The notes beneath the pieces were generated by a model. That model saw only the letters and a program-made list of their open reading frames with translations, did no database searches and had not been told where the DNA came from. From positions 1 to 60,809 of the forward strand of contig DVGI01000014.1 in the NCBI GenBank assembly GCA_018712805.1: a stretch of 60,809 nt of DNA, read 5' to 3'. Below, piece after piece: positions 47,255 through 60,809 of the stretch. A program made the translations under genes and the position numbers. The stretch comes from Candidatus Fimenecus excrementavium. GTDB taxonomy: Bacteria > Bacillota > Clostridia > Oscillospirales > Acutalibacteraceae. Within the stretch, counting starts at the first letter, position 1; every line of letters starts with the position of its first letter.

Positions 47255-48445
47255 TTACTTTCCCTCAGAATAGGCGAGGTAATCTATGAACTGCCGTGCC
47301 GTTCTGGGACTTCTGCCGCCGTTGCGCAGTGCGTGTGCCTCCGCGCGGCGGATCAGCTCTTCTTCGGGCATTTCGATCCCGCGCTGTTTGGCAAGGTCAC
47401 AGACAATCGAGCAATACAGCGACTTGTCGGGGCGCGAGAACGTCACTTTCAAACCGAAGCGCGCCGAAAGACTGGTCATTTCCTGAATCGTGTCCTGCAA
47501 GTGCAGGTCGTCGCCTTCGCGGTCCGAGAAATTCTCTTTGATTAAGTGCCGACGGTTGGAGGTCGCGTAAATGGCTATGTTCTGACTTCTGCCCGAAACG
47601 CTTCCCTCTAAAATCGCTTTGAGCGCGCCGAAATCGTTGTCGTTGCTCGCAAAGCTCAAGTCGTCAATGAAAATGATGAATTTCAGCGGATTTTTCGCGA
47701 GCGCGTCCATAATATCCGGCAGGAAAAATAACTCGTGCTTTTTGACTTCAATCAAACGAAGCCCGTCGTCTTTAAATTCATTGGCAATGGCTTTTACCGT
47801 GCTGCTCTTGCCGCTGCCCGCATCGCCGTAAAGCAAAACGTTGTTGCACGGGCTTCCTTTTAACAGTGCTTTCGTGTTGTCAATGACGCGGCTGCGTTCA
47901 AGCTCATAGCCAGAAAAATCCGAAAGCCGCTGTTCGTCCGGGTGCTTGACGGGGGCGATTTTTCCGTCTTTTAAACAGAACATATGGTATTTCGCAAAAA
48001 TCCCGTAGCCGTGTTCGCCGATGTGTTCCACACGGTCAGCATAAATCTTTTTAAAATCGGAATCGTCCGTCACAAAAGCGGGCAGGGGGGTGTCCGAGCG
48101 CACAAACGCCCGAATATCCTCCGGCGTAACGGTGCCGAACGCCTGCAAAACGTCCAGTTCCTGTTCGACCGCCGCGCGGTAGCTGTCTGTGAGCTTGTGT
48201 TCGCCGGCGCGCAGAATATAGGCGTTTTCGTCGTCCAACACCAAATTGAGCACATACTCGGTCAGATTGTCGGTTGTCTGAAACAGCGCCCCGATAAAAT
48301 CCGCCGCACGGTTGACGCGCTGGTCCTCCGACGCGTTCTGCGCTTCGCACAGGTCAAGAAAACGGCTGACGACCGCGTCCGAAAGCAGTGTGCGGAACAC
48401 CACAAGCGAATGCAGCCGTCGTTTTAACTGGGATAAATCCTTCAT
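47255..48445 (-). CDS. DUF815 family AAA ATPase
   Basis: A 396-residue P-loop protein of the DUF815 family, which is widespread in bacteria and not well characterised. The N-terminal part (1-190) is helical with a conserved loop, then comes the ATPase with Walker A GDAGSGKS (207-214), Walker B FIIFIDDLSF (about 248-257) and a sensor-like YATSNRRHL. The C-terminal helices (roughly 300-395) hold the lid-type arginines. ATG 48445 has GGAG nine bases upstream, while the ATG at 48454 overlaps it. It transcribes towards lacZ and away from rpoB; no functional link to either is visible. Confidence 0.85.
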   Translation of the reverse strand: MKDLSQLKRRLHSLVVFRTLLSDAVVSRFLDLCEAQNASEDQRVNRAADFIGALFQTTDNLTEYVLNLVLDDENAYILRAGEHKLTDSYRAAVEQELDVLQAFGTVTPEDIRAFVRSDTPLPAFVTDDSDFKKIYADRVEHIGEHGYGIFAKYHMFCLKDGKIAPVKHPDEQRLSDFSGYELERSRVIDNTKALLKGSPCNNVLLYGDAGSGKSSTVKAIANEFKDDGLRLIEVKKHELFFLPDIMDALAKNPLKFIIFIDDLSFASNDNDFGALKAILEGSVSGRSQNIAIYATSNRRHLIKENFSDREGDDLHLQDTIQEMTSLSARFGLKVTFSRPDKSLYCSIVCDLAKQRGIEMPEEELIRRAEAHALRNGGRSPRTARQFIDYLAYSEGK

Positions 48446-48511
48446 TTTGAACATCTCCGGGAAAAAATAGAAAATCCGGCAAAATACCCGGTAAAAAATG
48501 CCGGAAATACC

Positions 48512-48540
48512 TTGACAGATAGACTTGACAGGTTTATAAT
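48512..48540 (+). promoter_or_regulatory. rpoBC promoter, perfect consensus
   Basis: TTGACA (48512-48517), 17 bp, TATAAT (48535-48540). A second TTGACA lies in the spacer at 48525-48530. About 165 bases of leader follow before rpoB. Confidence 0.88.
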
Positions 48541-48709
48541 ACTAAACTGCTATTAAAATGGTGATATATACCTTATAGATTTTGAAGCATATGTAGTCTA
48601 ACACAAAAAATGCTGAAAATCAACCCCGAAATCAGCCATTTCTTATAGTAATCTCCAAGTCTTTTTAAGGCTTTGTTGAACAAATATAGAACGGAGAGTG
48701 ATAAGCCCT

Positions 48710-51700
48710 ATGGTGAATGTCAAACCTGTAAAACTCGGAAGAAATACCCGTATGAGCTTCTCGAAGATCAATGAGGTTATGCAAATGCCCAACCTTATCG
48801 AAATTCAGAAGAATTCATACCAATGGTTTCTCAACGAGGGCCTGAAAGAAGTGTTCCGCGATGTCGCCGACATTACGGACTATTCCGGCAACCTTGTGTT
48901 GAGCTTCGTCGGTTACAGAATGGATGACACCCCGAAATACACAGTAAAAGAGTGCAAGGAACGTGATGTTACCTATGCGGCGCCTTTGCGCGTCACCGCT
49001 CGGCTGCTGAATAAGGAAACGGGCGAAATCAAAGAAAACGAAGTGTACATGGGCGACTTCCCGCTGATGACAGACAGCGGTACGTTCGTCATTAACGGTG
49101 CGGAGCGCGTGATTATCTCTCAGCTGGTCCGTTCGCCGAGCGTCTATTATGGTATGACGCACGACAAGACCGGTAAGGAGCTCTATTCCACCACGGTCAT
49201 TCCGAACCGCGGCGCCTGGCTCGAATATGAAACCGATCAGAACGATTTGTTTTATGTCCGCATCGACAAAAACCGCAAAATCTACATTACGACATTTATC
49301 CGTGCTCTGGGCTTGAGCACCAACCAGGAAATCCTCGATTTTTTCGGCTATGACGAAAGAATCAAGGCAACCCTTGAAAAGGATACCACCATCAACACCG
49401 AACAGGCGCTTATCGAAGTTTATAAACGTCTTCGTCCGGGCGAACCGCCGACACTCGAGACCGCGCAGGCGCACCTCGACGGCTTGTTCTTCGATTCCCA
49501 CCGCTATGACCTTTCCCGCGTGGGCCGATACAAATATAATAAAAAGCTCGGCATCTCCGGCCGAATCGCCGGCTTCCGCGCAAAAGAACCGGTCATCAGC
49601 AACCTTACGGGCGAAGTCCTCGCCGACGAAGGGGAAATGATTACGAAAGAGCTTGCCTACCGCATTGAGCAGGAGGGCGTCAACGTCGTTATCCTCGACA
49701 ACGAGGGCGACGAAGTCAAAGTGTTCTCCAACGGCATGGTCGACATCGGCGAATATGTCCCGATGCTTACGGAAGACGAGCTTGAAGAAATCGGCATCAA
49801 CGAAAAGGTCCGCTTTGAAGTGCTCCGCGAAGTCCTTGACAAATGCGGTGATGACAAAGATTTGCTTTTGGAAGAACTGGCGGCGCGCTGCGACGACCTG
49901 ATTCCGAAGCACATTACGATTGACGACATTTTCGCGTCGATTAACTATTTGAACTGCATCGCGCACGGCGTCGGCACCACCGACGACATCGACCACCTCG
50001 GCAACCGCCGTATCCGTTCCGTCGGCGAATTGCTTCAAAATCAGTTCCGTATCGGCTTCTCCCGTATGGAGCGCGTGGTCAAAGAGCGCATGACTTTGCA
50101 GGCGCAGGAACCCGATAAGGTCACGCCCGCGGCGCTTATAAACATCCGCCCGGTTATGGCGGCTATTAAAGAGTTCTTCGGTTCTTCGCCGCTGTCCCAG
50201 TTCATGGACCAGACCAACCCCCTTGCAGAACTTACCTGTAAGAGAAGACTTTCCGCCCTCGGCCCCGGCGGTCTTTCCCGTGACCGCGCCGGATTCGAAG
50301 TCCGTGACGTTCATTACAGCCACTACGGCCGTATGTGCCCGATTGAGACGCCCGAAGGTCCGAACATCGGTTTGATTTCTTACCTTGCAACTTTCGCAAG
50401 AATCAACAAATATGGCTTCATTGAAGCGCCGTTCCGCCGCATCGACAAGAAAACCGGCGTGGTGCTCGACGAAGTTACCTATATGACCGCCGACGTAGAA
50501 GACAACTACATGGTTGCCCAGGCGAACGAGCCGCTCGATGAAAACGGCCGTTTCGTCCGCAAAAAGGTCAATGCCCGTTTCCGTGACGAGTTCATGGAAA
50601 TCGAAGCTTCCGAAGCGGATTACATGGACGTTTCGCCGAAAATGGTCGTGTCCGTCGCAACGGCAATGATTCCGTTCTTGGAAAACGACGACGCGAACCG
50701 TGCTTTGATGGGCTCGAACATGCAGCGCCAGGCTGTTCCGCTTTTAAAAACCGAATCCCCGATTGTCGGTACCGGTATGGAATATAAGGCCGCGGTTGAC
50801 TCCGGCACGGTCGTGCTTGCTAAGCGCGCCGGTAAAGTCACCAAGGTCAGCGCCGATCTCGTGGAAATCACGACCGAAGACGGCTCTGTGGACCGCTATG
50901 AACTGATTAAGTTTATGCGTTCCAACCAAGGTACATGCATCAACCAGCGCCCGATCGTGGACGAAGGCCAGACCGTGGAAGCGAACGAAGTTATCGCCGA
51001 CGGTCCCGCAACCTCCAACGGTGAAATCTCCCTCGGTAAAAACGCCCTCATCGGCTTTATGACCTGGGAAGGTTACAACTACGAAGACGCGGTTCTGATT
51101 AACGAAAAATTGGTCCGCAACGACGTATATACTTCTATCCATATTGAAGAATACGAACTCGAGTCCCGCGACACCAAACTCGGGCCGGAAGAAATCACCC
51201 GCGACATTCCGAATGTCGGTGAAGATGCGCTTGCAAACCTCGATGAAGACGGTATCATCCGCGTCGGCGCTGAAGTCCACTCCGGTGATATTTTGGTCGG
51301 TAAGGTTACCCCGAAAGGCGAGACCGAGCTTACCGCCGAAGAAAGACTTTTGCGTGCCATCTTCGGTGAAAAAGCACGTGAGGTTCGTGACACCTCCCTG
51401 CGCGTGCCGCACGGCGAATACGGTATCGTGGTCGACGTCGAAGTGTTCACAAGAGAAAACAGCGACGAGTTAAGCCCCGGTGTCAACAAGGTTGTCCGTT
51501 GCTATATCGCGCAGAAACGTAAGATTTCCGTCGGCGATAAAATGGCGGGCCGTCACGGTAACAAGGGCGTTGTTTCCCGCATTTTGCCGCAGGAAGATAT
51601 GCCGTTCTTGGATGACGGTACACCGCTGGATATCGTGCTCAATCCCTTGGGCGTTCCGTCCCGTATGAATATCGGACAGGTTCTTGAAGTGCACTTGGGC

Positions 51701-52444
51701 TTTGCTTACAGAAAGCTCGGCCAGAAGATTGCAACACCGGTTTTCGACGGCGCGCATGAAGCGGATATCCGCGAAGCGCTCAAAGAAGCCGGCTACCGTG
51801 AAGACGGTAAGTCCATTTTGACCGACGGCCGCACAGGTCTCAAGTTCGATAACCCCGTCACCGTTGGTGTTATGTACTTCTTGAAGCTGCACCACCTGGT
51901 TGACGATAAGATCCACGCAAGAAGCACAGGTCCTTACTCCTTAGTTACGCAGCAGCCCCTCGGCGGTAAAGCCCAGTTCGGCGGCCAGCGTTTCGGTGAA
52001 ATGGAAGTTTGGGCGCTGGAAGCTTACGGCGCGGCTTACACCCTGCAGGAAATTTTGACCGTCAAGTCCGACGATGTTGTCGGCCGTGTCAAGACCTATG
52101 AATCCATTGTGAAGGGTCTCAACGTTCCGAAGCCCGGTATCCCCGAGTCCTTCAAGGTTTTGATTAAAGAACTCCAGTCCCTTGCGCTGGATGTCAAAGT
52201 GCTTGACAAAGACGGGGAAGAAATTGACCTGCGCCAGTCCTTTGATGATGAAATCAATGATGTCGGCACCGTAATCAGCGAGCCGGAACACAACGAAAAT
52301 GTTGTGAACGACGTTTCGCTCGACGACGGTTATGTGCCCGATGAAGACGCCGAAGCCCAGCTTGGCGACGACGCCTACAACGAATATCTGAACGACGACG
52401 ATTTGTTCGGCGGCGACGAAGATATGAACGACGAAGAATTTTAA
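48710..52444 (+). CDS. rpoB: RNA polymerase beta subunit
   Basis: Catalytic subunit of RNA polymerase. The 1244-residue protein has the usual blocks: the rifampicin-pocket region with [22 protein letters not shown], the [35 protein letters not shown] stretch, and [13 protein letters not shown] near the catalytic centre. The rifampicin-pocket residues look wild-type (Asp-Gln, His replaced by Cys at the HKRR-type position: ELTCKRR). A highly acidic tail of about 50 residues ends it. ATG 48710 gives [27 protein letters not shown] upstream is the likely ribosome site, 4-13 bases away. The ribosomal protein genes rplJ and rplL, which often precede rpoB, are not here. Confidence 0.96.
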   Translation: MVNVKPVKLGRNTRMSFSKINEVMQMPNLIEIQKNSYQWFLNEGLKEVFRDVADITDYSGNLVLSFVGYRMDDTPKYTVKECKERDVTYAAPLRVTARLLNKETGEIKENEVYMGDFPLMTDSGTFVINGAERVIISQLVRSPSVYYGMTHDKTGKELYSTTVIPNRGAWLEYETDQNDLFYVRIDKNRKIYITTFIRALGLSTNQEILDFFGYDERIKATLEKDTTINTEQALIEVYKRLRPGEPPTLETAQAHLDGLFFDSHRYDLSRVGRYKYNKKLGISGRIAGFRAKEPVISNLTGEVLADEGEMITKELAYRIEQEGVNVVILDNEGDEVKVFSNGMVDIGEYVPMLTEDELEEIGINEKVRFEVLREVLDKCGDDKDLLLEELAARCDDLIPKHITIDDIFASINYLNCIAHGVGTTDDIDHLGNRRIRSVGELLQNQFRIGFSRMERVVKERMTLQAQEPDKVTPAALINIRPVMAAIKEFFGSSPLSQFMDQTNPLAELTCKRRLSALGPGGLSRDRAGFEVRDVHYSHYGRMCPIETPEGPNIGLISYLATFARINKYGFIEAPFRRIDKKTGVVLDEVTYMTADVEDNYMVAQANEPLDENGRFVRKKVNARFRDEFMEIEASEADYMDVSPKMVVSVATAMIPFLENDDANRALMGSNMQRQAVPLLKTESPIVGTGMEYKAAVDSGTVVLAKRAGKVTKVSADLVEITTEDGSVDRYELIKFMRSNQGTCINQRPIVDEGQTVEANEVIADGPATSNGEISLGKNALIGFMTWEGYNYEDAVLINEKLVRNDVYTSIHIEEYELESRDTKLGPEEITRDIPNVGEDALANLDEDGIIRVGAEVHSGDILVGKVTPKGETELTAEERLLRAIFGEKAREVRDTSLRVPHGEYGIVVDVEVFTRENSDELSPGVNKVVRCYIAQKRKISVGDKMAGRHGNKGVVSRILPQEDMPFLDDGTPLDIVLNPLGVPSRMNIGQVLEVHLGFAYRKLGQKIATPVFDGAHEADIREALKEAGYREDGKSILTDGRTGLKFDNPVTVGVMYFLKLHHLVDDKIHARSTGPYSLVTQQPLGGKAQFGGQRFGEMEVWALEAYGAAYTLQEILTVKSDDVVGRVKTYESIVKGLNVPKPGIPESFKVLIKELQSLALDVKVLDKDGEEIDLRQSFDDEINDVGTVISEPEHNENVVNDVSLDDGYVPDEDAEAQLGDDAYNEYLNDDDLFGGDEDMNDEEF

Positions 52445-52494
52445 ACACTGACCGACATCCGTTTTCAGAATTTTAGGAAGAAGGTATTTGATAG

Positions 52495-55400
52495 ATGGAA
52501 AATATTACGTTTGAATCAATCAAAATCGGTCTTGCGTCGCCGGAAAAGATTCGTGAGTGGTCTTACGGCGAAGTCAAGAAACCGGAAACCATAAACTACC
52601 GCACCTTAAAACCCGAGCGCGACGGCCTGTTCTGCGAACGCATTTTCGGGCCGCAGAAAGACTGGGAATGCCACTGCGGCAAATATAAGCGTATTCGCTA
52701 TAAAGGCAAGATTTGCGAACGTTGCGGCGTTGAAATCACCAAATCCAAAGTCCGCCGCGAAAGAATGGGCCACATTGAGCTCGTCGCGCCGGTTTCCCAC
52801 ATTTGGTATTTCAAGGGTATCCCGTCGAGAATGGGTCTGATTTTGGACATCTCTCCGCGTGACCTTGAAAAGGTGCTGTATTTCGCAAAATACATTGTCA
52901 CCGATCCCGGCGACACGGAACTGACCAAAATGCAGATTCTCTCCGAAAAAGAGTATCTGGATATGCGTGAAAAATATGAGGACGATTTCAAAGCCGGCAT
53001 GGGTGCTGAAGCGATTAAAACTTTGCTTCAGGAAATCGACGTCGACGCGCTTTGCAAAGAACTGCGCGAAGAGCTCGAAGAAGCGTCCGGTCAGAAAAAG
53101 ACCCGTATTTTAAAGCGTTTGGAAGTTGCCGAAGCGTTTAAACAGTCCGGCAACCGCCCCGAATGGATGATTTTAGACGTTATTCCGGTTATTCCGCCGG
53201 ATATCCGCCCGATGGTGCAGCTCGACGGCGGCCGTTTCGCGACCTCCGACTTAAACGACCTGTACCGCCGCGTGATTAACCGTAACAACCGTCTGAAACG
53301 GCTTTTGGAACTCAATGCGCCGGAAATCATCGTCCGCAACGAAAAAAGAATGCTCCAGGAAGCGGTCGACGCCCTGATTGATAACGGCCGCCGCGGCAGA
53401 CCGGTCACCGGCCCCAACAACCGCGCGCTGAAATCCCTTTCCGATATGCTGAAAGGTAAACAGGGTCGTTTCCGTCAGAATCTTCTCGGTAAACGTGTTG
53501 ACTACTCCGGCCGTTCGGTTATCGTCGTCGGCCCGGAACTGAAAATTTACCAGTGCGGTCTTCCCAAAGAAATGGCGTTGGAACTGTTCAAACCGTTTGT
53601 TATGAAGCGTTTGGTCGAAACCGGCGTCGCCGGCAACATCAAATCGGCAAGAAAAATGGTGGAACGCTCCAAGACCGAAGTTTGGGATGCCCTCGAAATT
53701 GTCATCAAAGACCATCCTGTTATGCTGAACCGTGCACCTACCTTGCACAGACTGGGTATCCAGGCATTTGAGCCGGTGCTCGTGGAAGGCAGAGCGATTA
53801 AGCTCCACCCGTTGTGCTGCACGGCGTTCAACGCGGACTTCGACGGCGACCAGATGGCTGTCCACGTGCCGCTGTCCGCTGAAGCGCAGGCAGAAGCAAG
53901 ACTTCTGATGCTCGCGGCAAACAACCTGTTGAAGCCCTCCGACGGGAAACCCGTTGCGGTCCCGACGCAGGATATGATCCTCGGTTCTTACTACCTGACT
54001 ATGGATAAAGACGACGACCCGGGCAACGGCAAATCGTTCACAAGCTTCGACGAAGCAGTCATGGCGTATGACGAAGGCTATATCGGTCTGCACTCCAAGA
54101 TTAAGGTCCGTATGACCAAAGAAATCAACGGCGAAAAGAAGACCCAGCTTGTCGACACTACGCTTGGTAAGATCATCTTCAACAATCCGATTCCGCAGGA
54201 CCTCGGTTTCGTCGACAGAACCAATCCCGACAATGCGTTTAAACTGGAAGTTGACTTCCTGGTCAACAAGAAAACGCTCGGTCAAATCATTGACAAATGC
54301 ATTAAAGTCCACGGCGTCAGCATCGCCGCGGAAATGCTGGATAAAATTAAGGCACAGGGCTATAAGTACTCCACCAAGAGCGGTATCACCGTCGCTGTCT
54401 GCGACGCGACAATCCCGCCGCAGAAACAGGAACTCTTGCAGAAAGCGGAAGAACGCGTCGATGCGATTACCGCCAACTACAAGATGGGTCTTATGAGCAA
54501 CAACGAGCGTTCCAAATCCGTTATCAAGGTTTGGGAAGAGTGCACCAACAAGGTTGCACAGGGCTTGAAAGAAAACCTCGGCAAAGAGAACCCCATTTAC
54601 ATGATGGTCGACTCCGGTGCCCGTGGTTCGGAAAGCCAGCTTCGTCAGCTCGCCGGTATGCGCGGCCTTATCGCCAACACAGCCGGTAAAACCATCGAAG
54701 TCCCGATTCGTGCGAACTACCGCGAGGGCTTGAATGTTCTCGAATACTTCATTTCTTCGCGCGGTGCGCGTAAAGGCTTGGCCGATACCGCGCTTCGTAC
54801 CGCCGACTCGGGTTATTTGACCAGACGTCTGGTCGACGTTTCCCAGGATGTTATCATCCGTGAGGAAGACTGCCACTGCCACGACGGTATCGAAGTTTAC
54901 GATATCACCGAAGGCAAGGAAATGATTGAAACCTTGAAAGAGCGTCTCACCGGCCGTTATCTGCTGGAAGACTTCGTCGACGAAAAGACCGGCGAACTGA
55001 TTATGTCGAAAGACCATATGATGTCCGACGAAGACGCTGCCAAGGTTGCCGATATTGTCAACACTCGTGAAAATCCCGAAGATCGCAAGATCAAGATTCG
55101 TTCGCTGCTGACCTGCGAAAGTGAACACGGCGTCTGCATTAAGTGCTACGGCTCGAACCTGGCAACCGGCGAACCGGTTACCGTCGGTGAAGCGGTCGGC
55201 ATCATCGCCGCCCAGTCCATCGGCGAACCCGGTACACAGCTTACGATGCGTACCTTCCATACCGGCGGTATCGCATCCAGCCAGGATATCACACAGGGTC
55301 TTCCCCGTGTTGAAGAGCTGTTTGAAGCCAGAAAGCCCAAGACGCTCGCGATTCTTTCCGAAATCGACGGCCGCATTTCGTTCCGCGAAATCAAAAAGAA

Positions 55401-56085
55401 CGAGCACATTGTGGTTACCAACGACGAAACCGCAGAGGAAAAGAGCTATCTGATTCCTTACGGCTTCCGCAAACGCTTCAACAGCGAAACCGACGCAGAC
55501 GGCAACCCGGTTTATGTAACCAAGGGTACCGCGCTGACCGAAGGTTCCCCGAACCCCCACGACATTCTCGCCATCAGCGGCGTCCATGCGGTCCATGACT
55601 ACCTGATTAAGGAAGTCCAGAGAACCTACCGTATGCAGGGTGTTGATATCAACGATAAGCATATCGAAGTTATCGTTCGTCAGATGATGCGCAAGCTCAA
55701 AGTTGACGAACCCGGTTTCACTTCGCTTCTGCCGGGCGCGACCGTTGAGAAGTTCGACTTCCAGCGCGCCAACGCCGAAGCAAAGCAGAAAGCGGAAGAG
55801 GAGGGCACCGAATTTGTTGCCGCCACCTGCGAACCGGTTCTGCTCGGTATCACCAAGGCTTCACTTGCTACGGATTCGTTCCTGTCCGCCGCATCCTTCC
55901 AGGAGACCACGCGTGTCCTGACCGACGCAGCTATCAAGGGCAAGACCGACCCGCTGATTGGTTTGAAAGAGAATGTTATCATCGGTAAATTGCTGCCGTC
56001 CGGCACAGGCATGAAGTGCTACAGCGAAGTTGAGCTGGAGCCTGCCACACCGGAAGCAGAAACTGCCGACGAGGTCACCGCGTAA
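52495..56085 (+). CDS. rpoC: RNA polymerase beta' subunit
   Basis: Catalytic subunit carrying the Mg site. The 1196 residues include the N-terminal zinc ribbon ([11 protein letters not shown] and [10 protein letters not shown]), the clamp, the active-site [13 protein letters not shown], the bridge helix and trigger loop region ([18 protein letters not shown]), and the second zinc site with CHCHDGIE and the downstream cysteines ([13 protein letters not shown]). Fifty bases separate it from rpoB, with AGAAGG nine bases before the ATG. The length is typical of Firmicutes without large lineage insertions. Confidence 0.97.
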   Translation: MENITFESIKIGLASPEKIREWSYGEVKKPETINYRTLKPERDGLFCERIFGPQKDWECHCGKYKRIRYKGKICERCGVEITKSKVRRERMGHIELVAPVSHIWYFKGIPSRMGLILDISPRDLEKVLYFAKYIVTDPGDTELTKMQILSEKEYLDMREKYEDDFKAGMGAEAIKTLLQEIDVDALCKELREELEEASGQKKTRILKRLEVAEAFKQSGNRPEWMILDVIPVIPPDIRPMVQLDGGRFATSDLNDLYRRVINRNNRLKRLLELNAPEIIVRNEKRMLQEAVDALIDNGRRGRPVTGPNNRALKSLSDMLKGKQGRFRQNLLGKRVDYSGRSVIVVGPELKIYQCGLPKEMALELFKPFVMKRLVETGVAGNIKSARKMVERSKTEVWDALEIVIKDHPVMLNRAPTLHRLGIQAFEPVLVEGRAIKLHPLCCTAFNADFDGDQMAVHVPLSAEAQAEARLLMLAANNLLKPSDGKPVAVPTQDMILGSYYLTMDKDDDPGNGKSFTSFDEAVMAYDEGYIGLHSKIKVRMTKEINGEKKTQLVDTTLGKIIFNNPIPQDLGFVDRTNPDNAFKLEVDFLVNKKTLGQIIDKCIKVHGVSIAAEMLDKIKAQGYKYSTKSGITVAVCDATIPPQKQELLQKAEERVDAITANYKMGLMSNNERSKSVIKVWEECTNKVAQGLKENLGKENPIYMMVDSGARGSESQLRQLAGMRGLIANTAGKTIEVPIRANYREGLNVLEYFISSRGARKGLADTALRTADSGYLTRRLVDVSQDVIIREEDCHCHDGIEVYDITEGKEMIETLKERLTGRYLLEDFVDEKTGELIMSKDHMMSDEDAAKVADIVNTRENPEDRKIKIRSLLTCESEHGVCIKCYGSNLATGEPVTVGEAVGIIAAQSIGEPGTQLTMRTFHTGGIASSQDITQGLPRVEELFEARKPKTLAILSEIDGRISFREIKKNEHIVVTNDETAEEKSYLIPYGFRKRFNSETDADGNPVYVTKGTALTEGSPNPHDILAISGVHAVHDYLIKEVQRTYRMQGVDINDKHIEVIVRQMMRKLKVDEPGFTSLLPGATVEKFDFQRANAEAKQKAEEEGTEFVAATCEPVLLGITKASLATDSFLSAASFQETTRVLTDAAIKGKTDPLIGLKENVIIGKLLPSGTGMKCYSEVELEPATPEAETADEVTA

Positions 56086-56103
56086 GTTTTTTCTCACAAA
56101 TAC

Positions 56104-56133
56104 TTGACAAGCTAAGGTTTTAAGTGCTAAAAT
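56104..56133 (+). promoter_or_regulatory. rpsL (str operon) promoter inside an inverted repeat
   Basis: TTGACA (56104-56109), 18 bp, TAAAAT (56128-56133) preceded by TGC. Perfect ten-base arms ACAAGCTAAG (56107-56116) and CTTAGCTTGT (56134-56143) flank the spacer and -10. Confidence 0.78.
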
Positions 56134-56216
56134 CTTAGCTTGTGTGAGCAAAACAAACATCTTTTTTTGAGAGGGATGTTTGCTTTGCTGACACATTGTG
56201 TCTATTTTTGTGTCAG
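56107..56216. repeat. Three successive perfect inverted repeats before rpsL
   Basis: Arms at 56107-56116/56134-56143 (10 bp, around the -10), 56154-56161/56175-56182 (8 bp, CAAACATC/GATGTTTG) and 56188-56195/56209-56216 (8 bp, CTGACACA/TGTGTCAG). The last is followed by AATTTTT and then the rpsL ribosome site. The second and third would fold in the leader RNA. Confidence 0.65.
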
Positions 56217-56242
56217 AATTTTTAAAAAAGGAGGAAAAAGAC

Positions 56243-56665
56243 TTGCCAACATTTAATCAGCTTGTTCGCAACGGAAGACAGACACTTGAGAAAAAATCGA
56301 AGGCTCCGGCTCTTGGTAAAGGTCTCAACTCGAAAAAGAACGTGATGACTGATAAAGCTTCCCCGCAGAAGAGAGGCGTTTGCACCGTCGTCAAGACCGA
56401 TACCCCCAAGAAGCCGAACTCCGCGCTTCGTAAACTCGCCAGAGTGCGTCTTACGAACGGAATTGAAGTTTCCGCTTACATTCCGGGCGTAGGTCACAAC
56501 CTTCAGGAACACAGTGTTGTCCTGATTCGCGGCGGCCGTGTTAGAGATCTTCCCGGTGTCCGTTACCACATCATCCGCGGTACGTTGGATACCCAGGGCG
56601 TCAACGGCAGAATGCAGGCCCGTTCCAAATACGGTGCTAAGCGTCCGAAAGCTGCCAAGAAATAA
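56243..56665 (+). CDS. rpsL: 30S ribosomal protein uS12
   Basis: Decoding-centre protein. The TTG at 56243 gives (M)[11 protein letters not shown], the conserved start, with AGGAGG eight bases upstream; the frame is open further up but without a start site. The 140 residues include a loop insertion (about 25-45) found in Firmicutes, compared with 124 in E. coli. [12 protein letters not shown] keeps the lysine typical of streptomycin sensitivity, and [17 protein letters not shown] holds the aspartate that is methylthiolated in many bacteria. It opens the str operon and has its own promoter after rpoC. Confidence 0.97.
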   Translation: MPTFNQLVRNGRQTLEKKSKAPALGKGLNSKKNVMTDKASPQKRGVCTVVKTDTPKKPNSALRKLARVRLTNGIEVSAYIPGVGHNLQEHSVVLIRGGRVRDLPGVRYHIIRGTLDTQGVNGRMQARSKYGAKRPKAAKK

Positions 56666-56818
56666 GGTTTAAGCCTTAATGAAATCGACAGAATCTACTT
56701 GCAAAGGTTTTCCTGTGCAGGGTTATATATAAATGTATTATATGGCCTTTTGCATGGGCACCACGGGGTTTTGTCACCGAGTACCTATGATATCATTATT
56801 ATGAAGGAGGGAAGCGTC
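56666..56818 (+). promoter_or_regulatory. Long rpsL-rpsG intercistronic spacer
   Basis: A gap of 153 bases, unusually long inside this operon. It holds TTGCAA (56699-56704) and, 18 bp on, TTATAT, a weak promoter candidate, then GC-rich sequence that could fold before the S7 start. In E. coli the S12-S7 gap is the S7 autoregulatory site; whether the same is true here is unknown. Confidence 0.4.
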
Positions 56819-57289
56819 GTGCCAAGAAGAGGCCAGATCGCAAAACGTGATGTTTTGCCGGATCCGCTTTACAATTCCAAGCTTGTAACCAGGCTTATCA
56901 ACAGCGTCATGCTCGACGGTAAGAAGGGTGTCGCCCAGAAAATCGTCTATGACGCTTTCAACATCATCGCTGAGCAGACGGGCAAAGAACCGTTAGAGGT
57001 TTTTGAAAACGCGATGGAAAATGTTATGCCCGTTCTCGAGGTTAAAGCTCGCCGTGTCGGCGGTGCTACCTATCAGGTCCCGATCGAAGTTCGTCCCGAG
57101 AGAAGAGAAACCCTCGGTCTTCGCTGGATCACCCTTTACGCACGTCAGCGTTCCGAGCGCACAATGAAAGAGCGCCTTGCGAACGAAATCATGGATGCTG
57201 TGAACCAGACCGGTTCCGCATACAAGAAGCGTGAAGACACACACAAAATGGCCGAAGCCAACAAGGCTTTCGCCCATTTCAGATGGTAA
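56819..57289 (+). CDS. rpsG: 30S ribosomal protein uS7
   Basis: Primary 16S binding protein that nucleates the 30S head. GTG 56819 gives (M)[15 protein letters not shown], the family start, 156 residues in all as in other bacteria; the open frame reaches back to 56699 but the extra part is not S7-like. AAGGAGGG lies seven bases upstream. Conserved segments include [19 protein letters not shown] and the C-terminal [14 protein letters not shown]. It is 27 bases before fusA. Confidence 0.97.
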   Translation: MPRRGQIAKRDVLPDPLYNSKLVTRLINSVMLDGKKGVAQKIVYDAFNIIAEQTGKEPLEVFENAMENVMPVLEVKARRVGGATYQVPIEVRPERRETLGLRWITLYARQRSERTMKERLANEIMDAVNQTGSAYKKREDTHKMAEANKAFAHFRW

Positions 57290-57316
57290 TTGTTTCCGGT
57301 ATTTTAGGAGGATGTT

Positions 57317-59395
<2,079 letters not shown>

Positions 59396-59409
59396 TTTTT
59401 TAAAAACAC

Positions 59410-59438
59410 TTGAAATTTTACCGGTTTATTGGTAAAAT
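59410..59438 (+). promoter_or_regulatory. tuf promoter with inverted repeat over the -10
   Basis: TTGAAA (59410-59415), 17 bp, TAAAAT (59433-59438). Perfect eight-base arms ATTTTACC (59415-59422) and GGTAAAAT (59431-59438) place the -10 in the right arm. A short hairpin (59442-59454) follows in the leader. Confidence 0.65.
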
Positions 59439-59493
59439 AACTGCACATAGTGCAATTTTATTATTTTGCATTTATCAAAGGAGGAACAATCCA

Positions 59494-60696
<1,203 letters not shown>

Positions 60697-60710
60697 TTGA
60701 ATTTAGCATA

Positions 60711-60745
60711 AAAAGTGCGATGGAAGAAATTCCATCGCACTTTTT
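60711..60745 (+). terminator. Strong terminator after tuf
   Basis: Perfect 15-base stem (60711-60725 with 60730-60744) with a GAAA tetraloop and a T-run. The last 64 bases of the window show no gene. Confidence 0.95.
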
Positions 60746-60809
60746 CTATGTGCAGCAACAAGATGATACAAATTTTAGTGAACAAAAAGGCCGATGGAAA
60801 ATCGTCATT

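Noticed and set aside
48815-50323. Long open frame (502 codons) opposite rpoB
   Set aside because: It is the mirror of the GC-biased third positions of rpoB; composition is rich in F, V, A, D as expected for an antisense shadow.
53251-55662. 803-codon open frame opposite rpoC
   Set aside because: Same antisense effect; no start site and rpoC is unambiguous in the other frame.

Overview
The window is a chromosomal segment of a low-to-mid GC Gram-positive anaerobe, most likely a gut clostridium (Oscillospirales/Ruminococcaceae-like; inferred from gene content, not from a 16S gene). Evidence for this: the Firmicutes order RNase J - gdpP - rplI - dnaB - tilS - hpt - ftsH; a PTS with Ser46-type HPr; a long 140-residue S12; ThyX instead of ThyA; frequent TTG/GTG starts with strong Shine-Dalgarno sequences; and sigma-A promoters with 16-18 bp spacers. 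I count 43 features of protein-coding type (42 intact genes and one recombinase remnant). I see no rRNA, tRNA or CRISPR array.

Layout. 1-1226: no intact gene; a scar of an integrative element with several perfect inverted repeats and the broken C-terminal part of a large serine recombinase. 1227-2780: membrane-anchored metallophosphoesterase. 2858-5111: divergent thyX (-) and tmk (+), i.e. dTMP synthesis and dTMP kinase. 5123-13515: a long co-directional group (DUF2156 protein, GNAT, DJ-1/PfpI, 5-formyl-THF cyclo-ligase, MltG, U32 peptidase-family protein, NAT/GNAT_C protein, class B PBP) with a cell-envelope flavour. 13657-19271: a self-contained fructose PTS operon, fruR-fruK-fruA-ptsH-ptsI. 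19385-24022: HAD phosphatase, hisH-hisF, and a nucleotidyltransferase/left-handed beta-helix/PMM-like fusion. 24186-33937: the RNase J to FtsH housekeeping cluster. 34134-39649: branched-chain amino acid genes ilvB, ilvC, ilvD with an embedded FadR-type GntR regulator. 39723-43730 (-): MarR regulator plus a heterodimeric ABC exporter. 43951-47109 (-): GH2 beta-galactosidase. 47255-48445 (-): DUF815 AAA ATPase. 48710-60696: rpoB, rpoC, rpsL, rpsG, fusA, tuf.

No wholly new system is evident. The points most worth a second look are regulatory: (i) five helically phased ~10 bp repeats in front of the fruR promoter; (ii) two GntR-type palindromes just downstream of the ilvC promoter, next to an orphan GntR/FadR gene, suggesting a dedicated BCAA repressor; (iii) an intrinsic terminator whose 3' arm carries the Shine-Dalgarno of the PBP gene; (iv) three perfect inverted repeats in the promoter/leader of rpsL and a similar repeat over the tuf -10; (v) a sharp change of codon use inside tuf. 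Among proteins, the tandem ThyX and the PMM-like domain lacking the catalytic serine motif stand out. All calls were made by reading the sequence; no database search was run.
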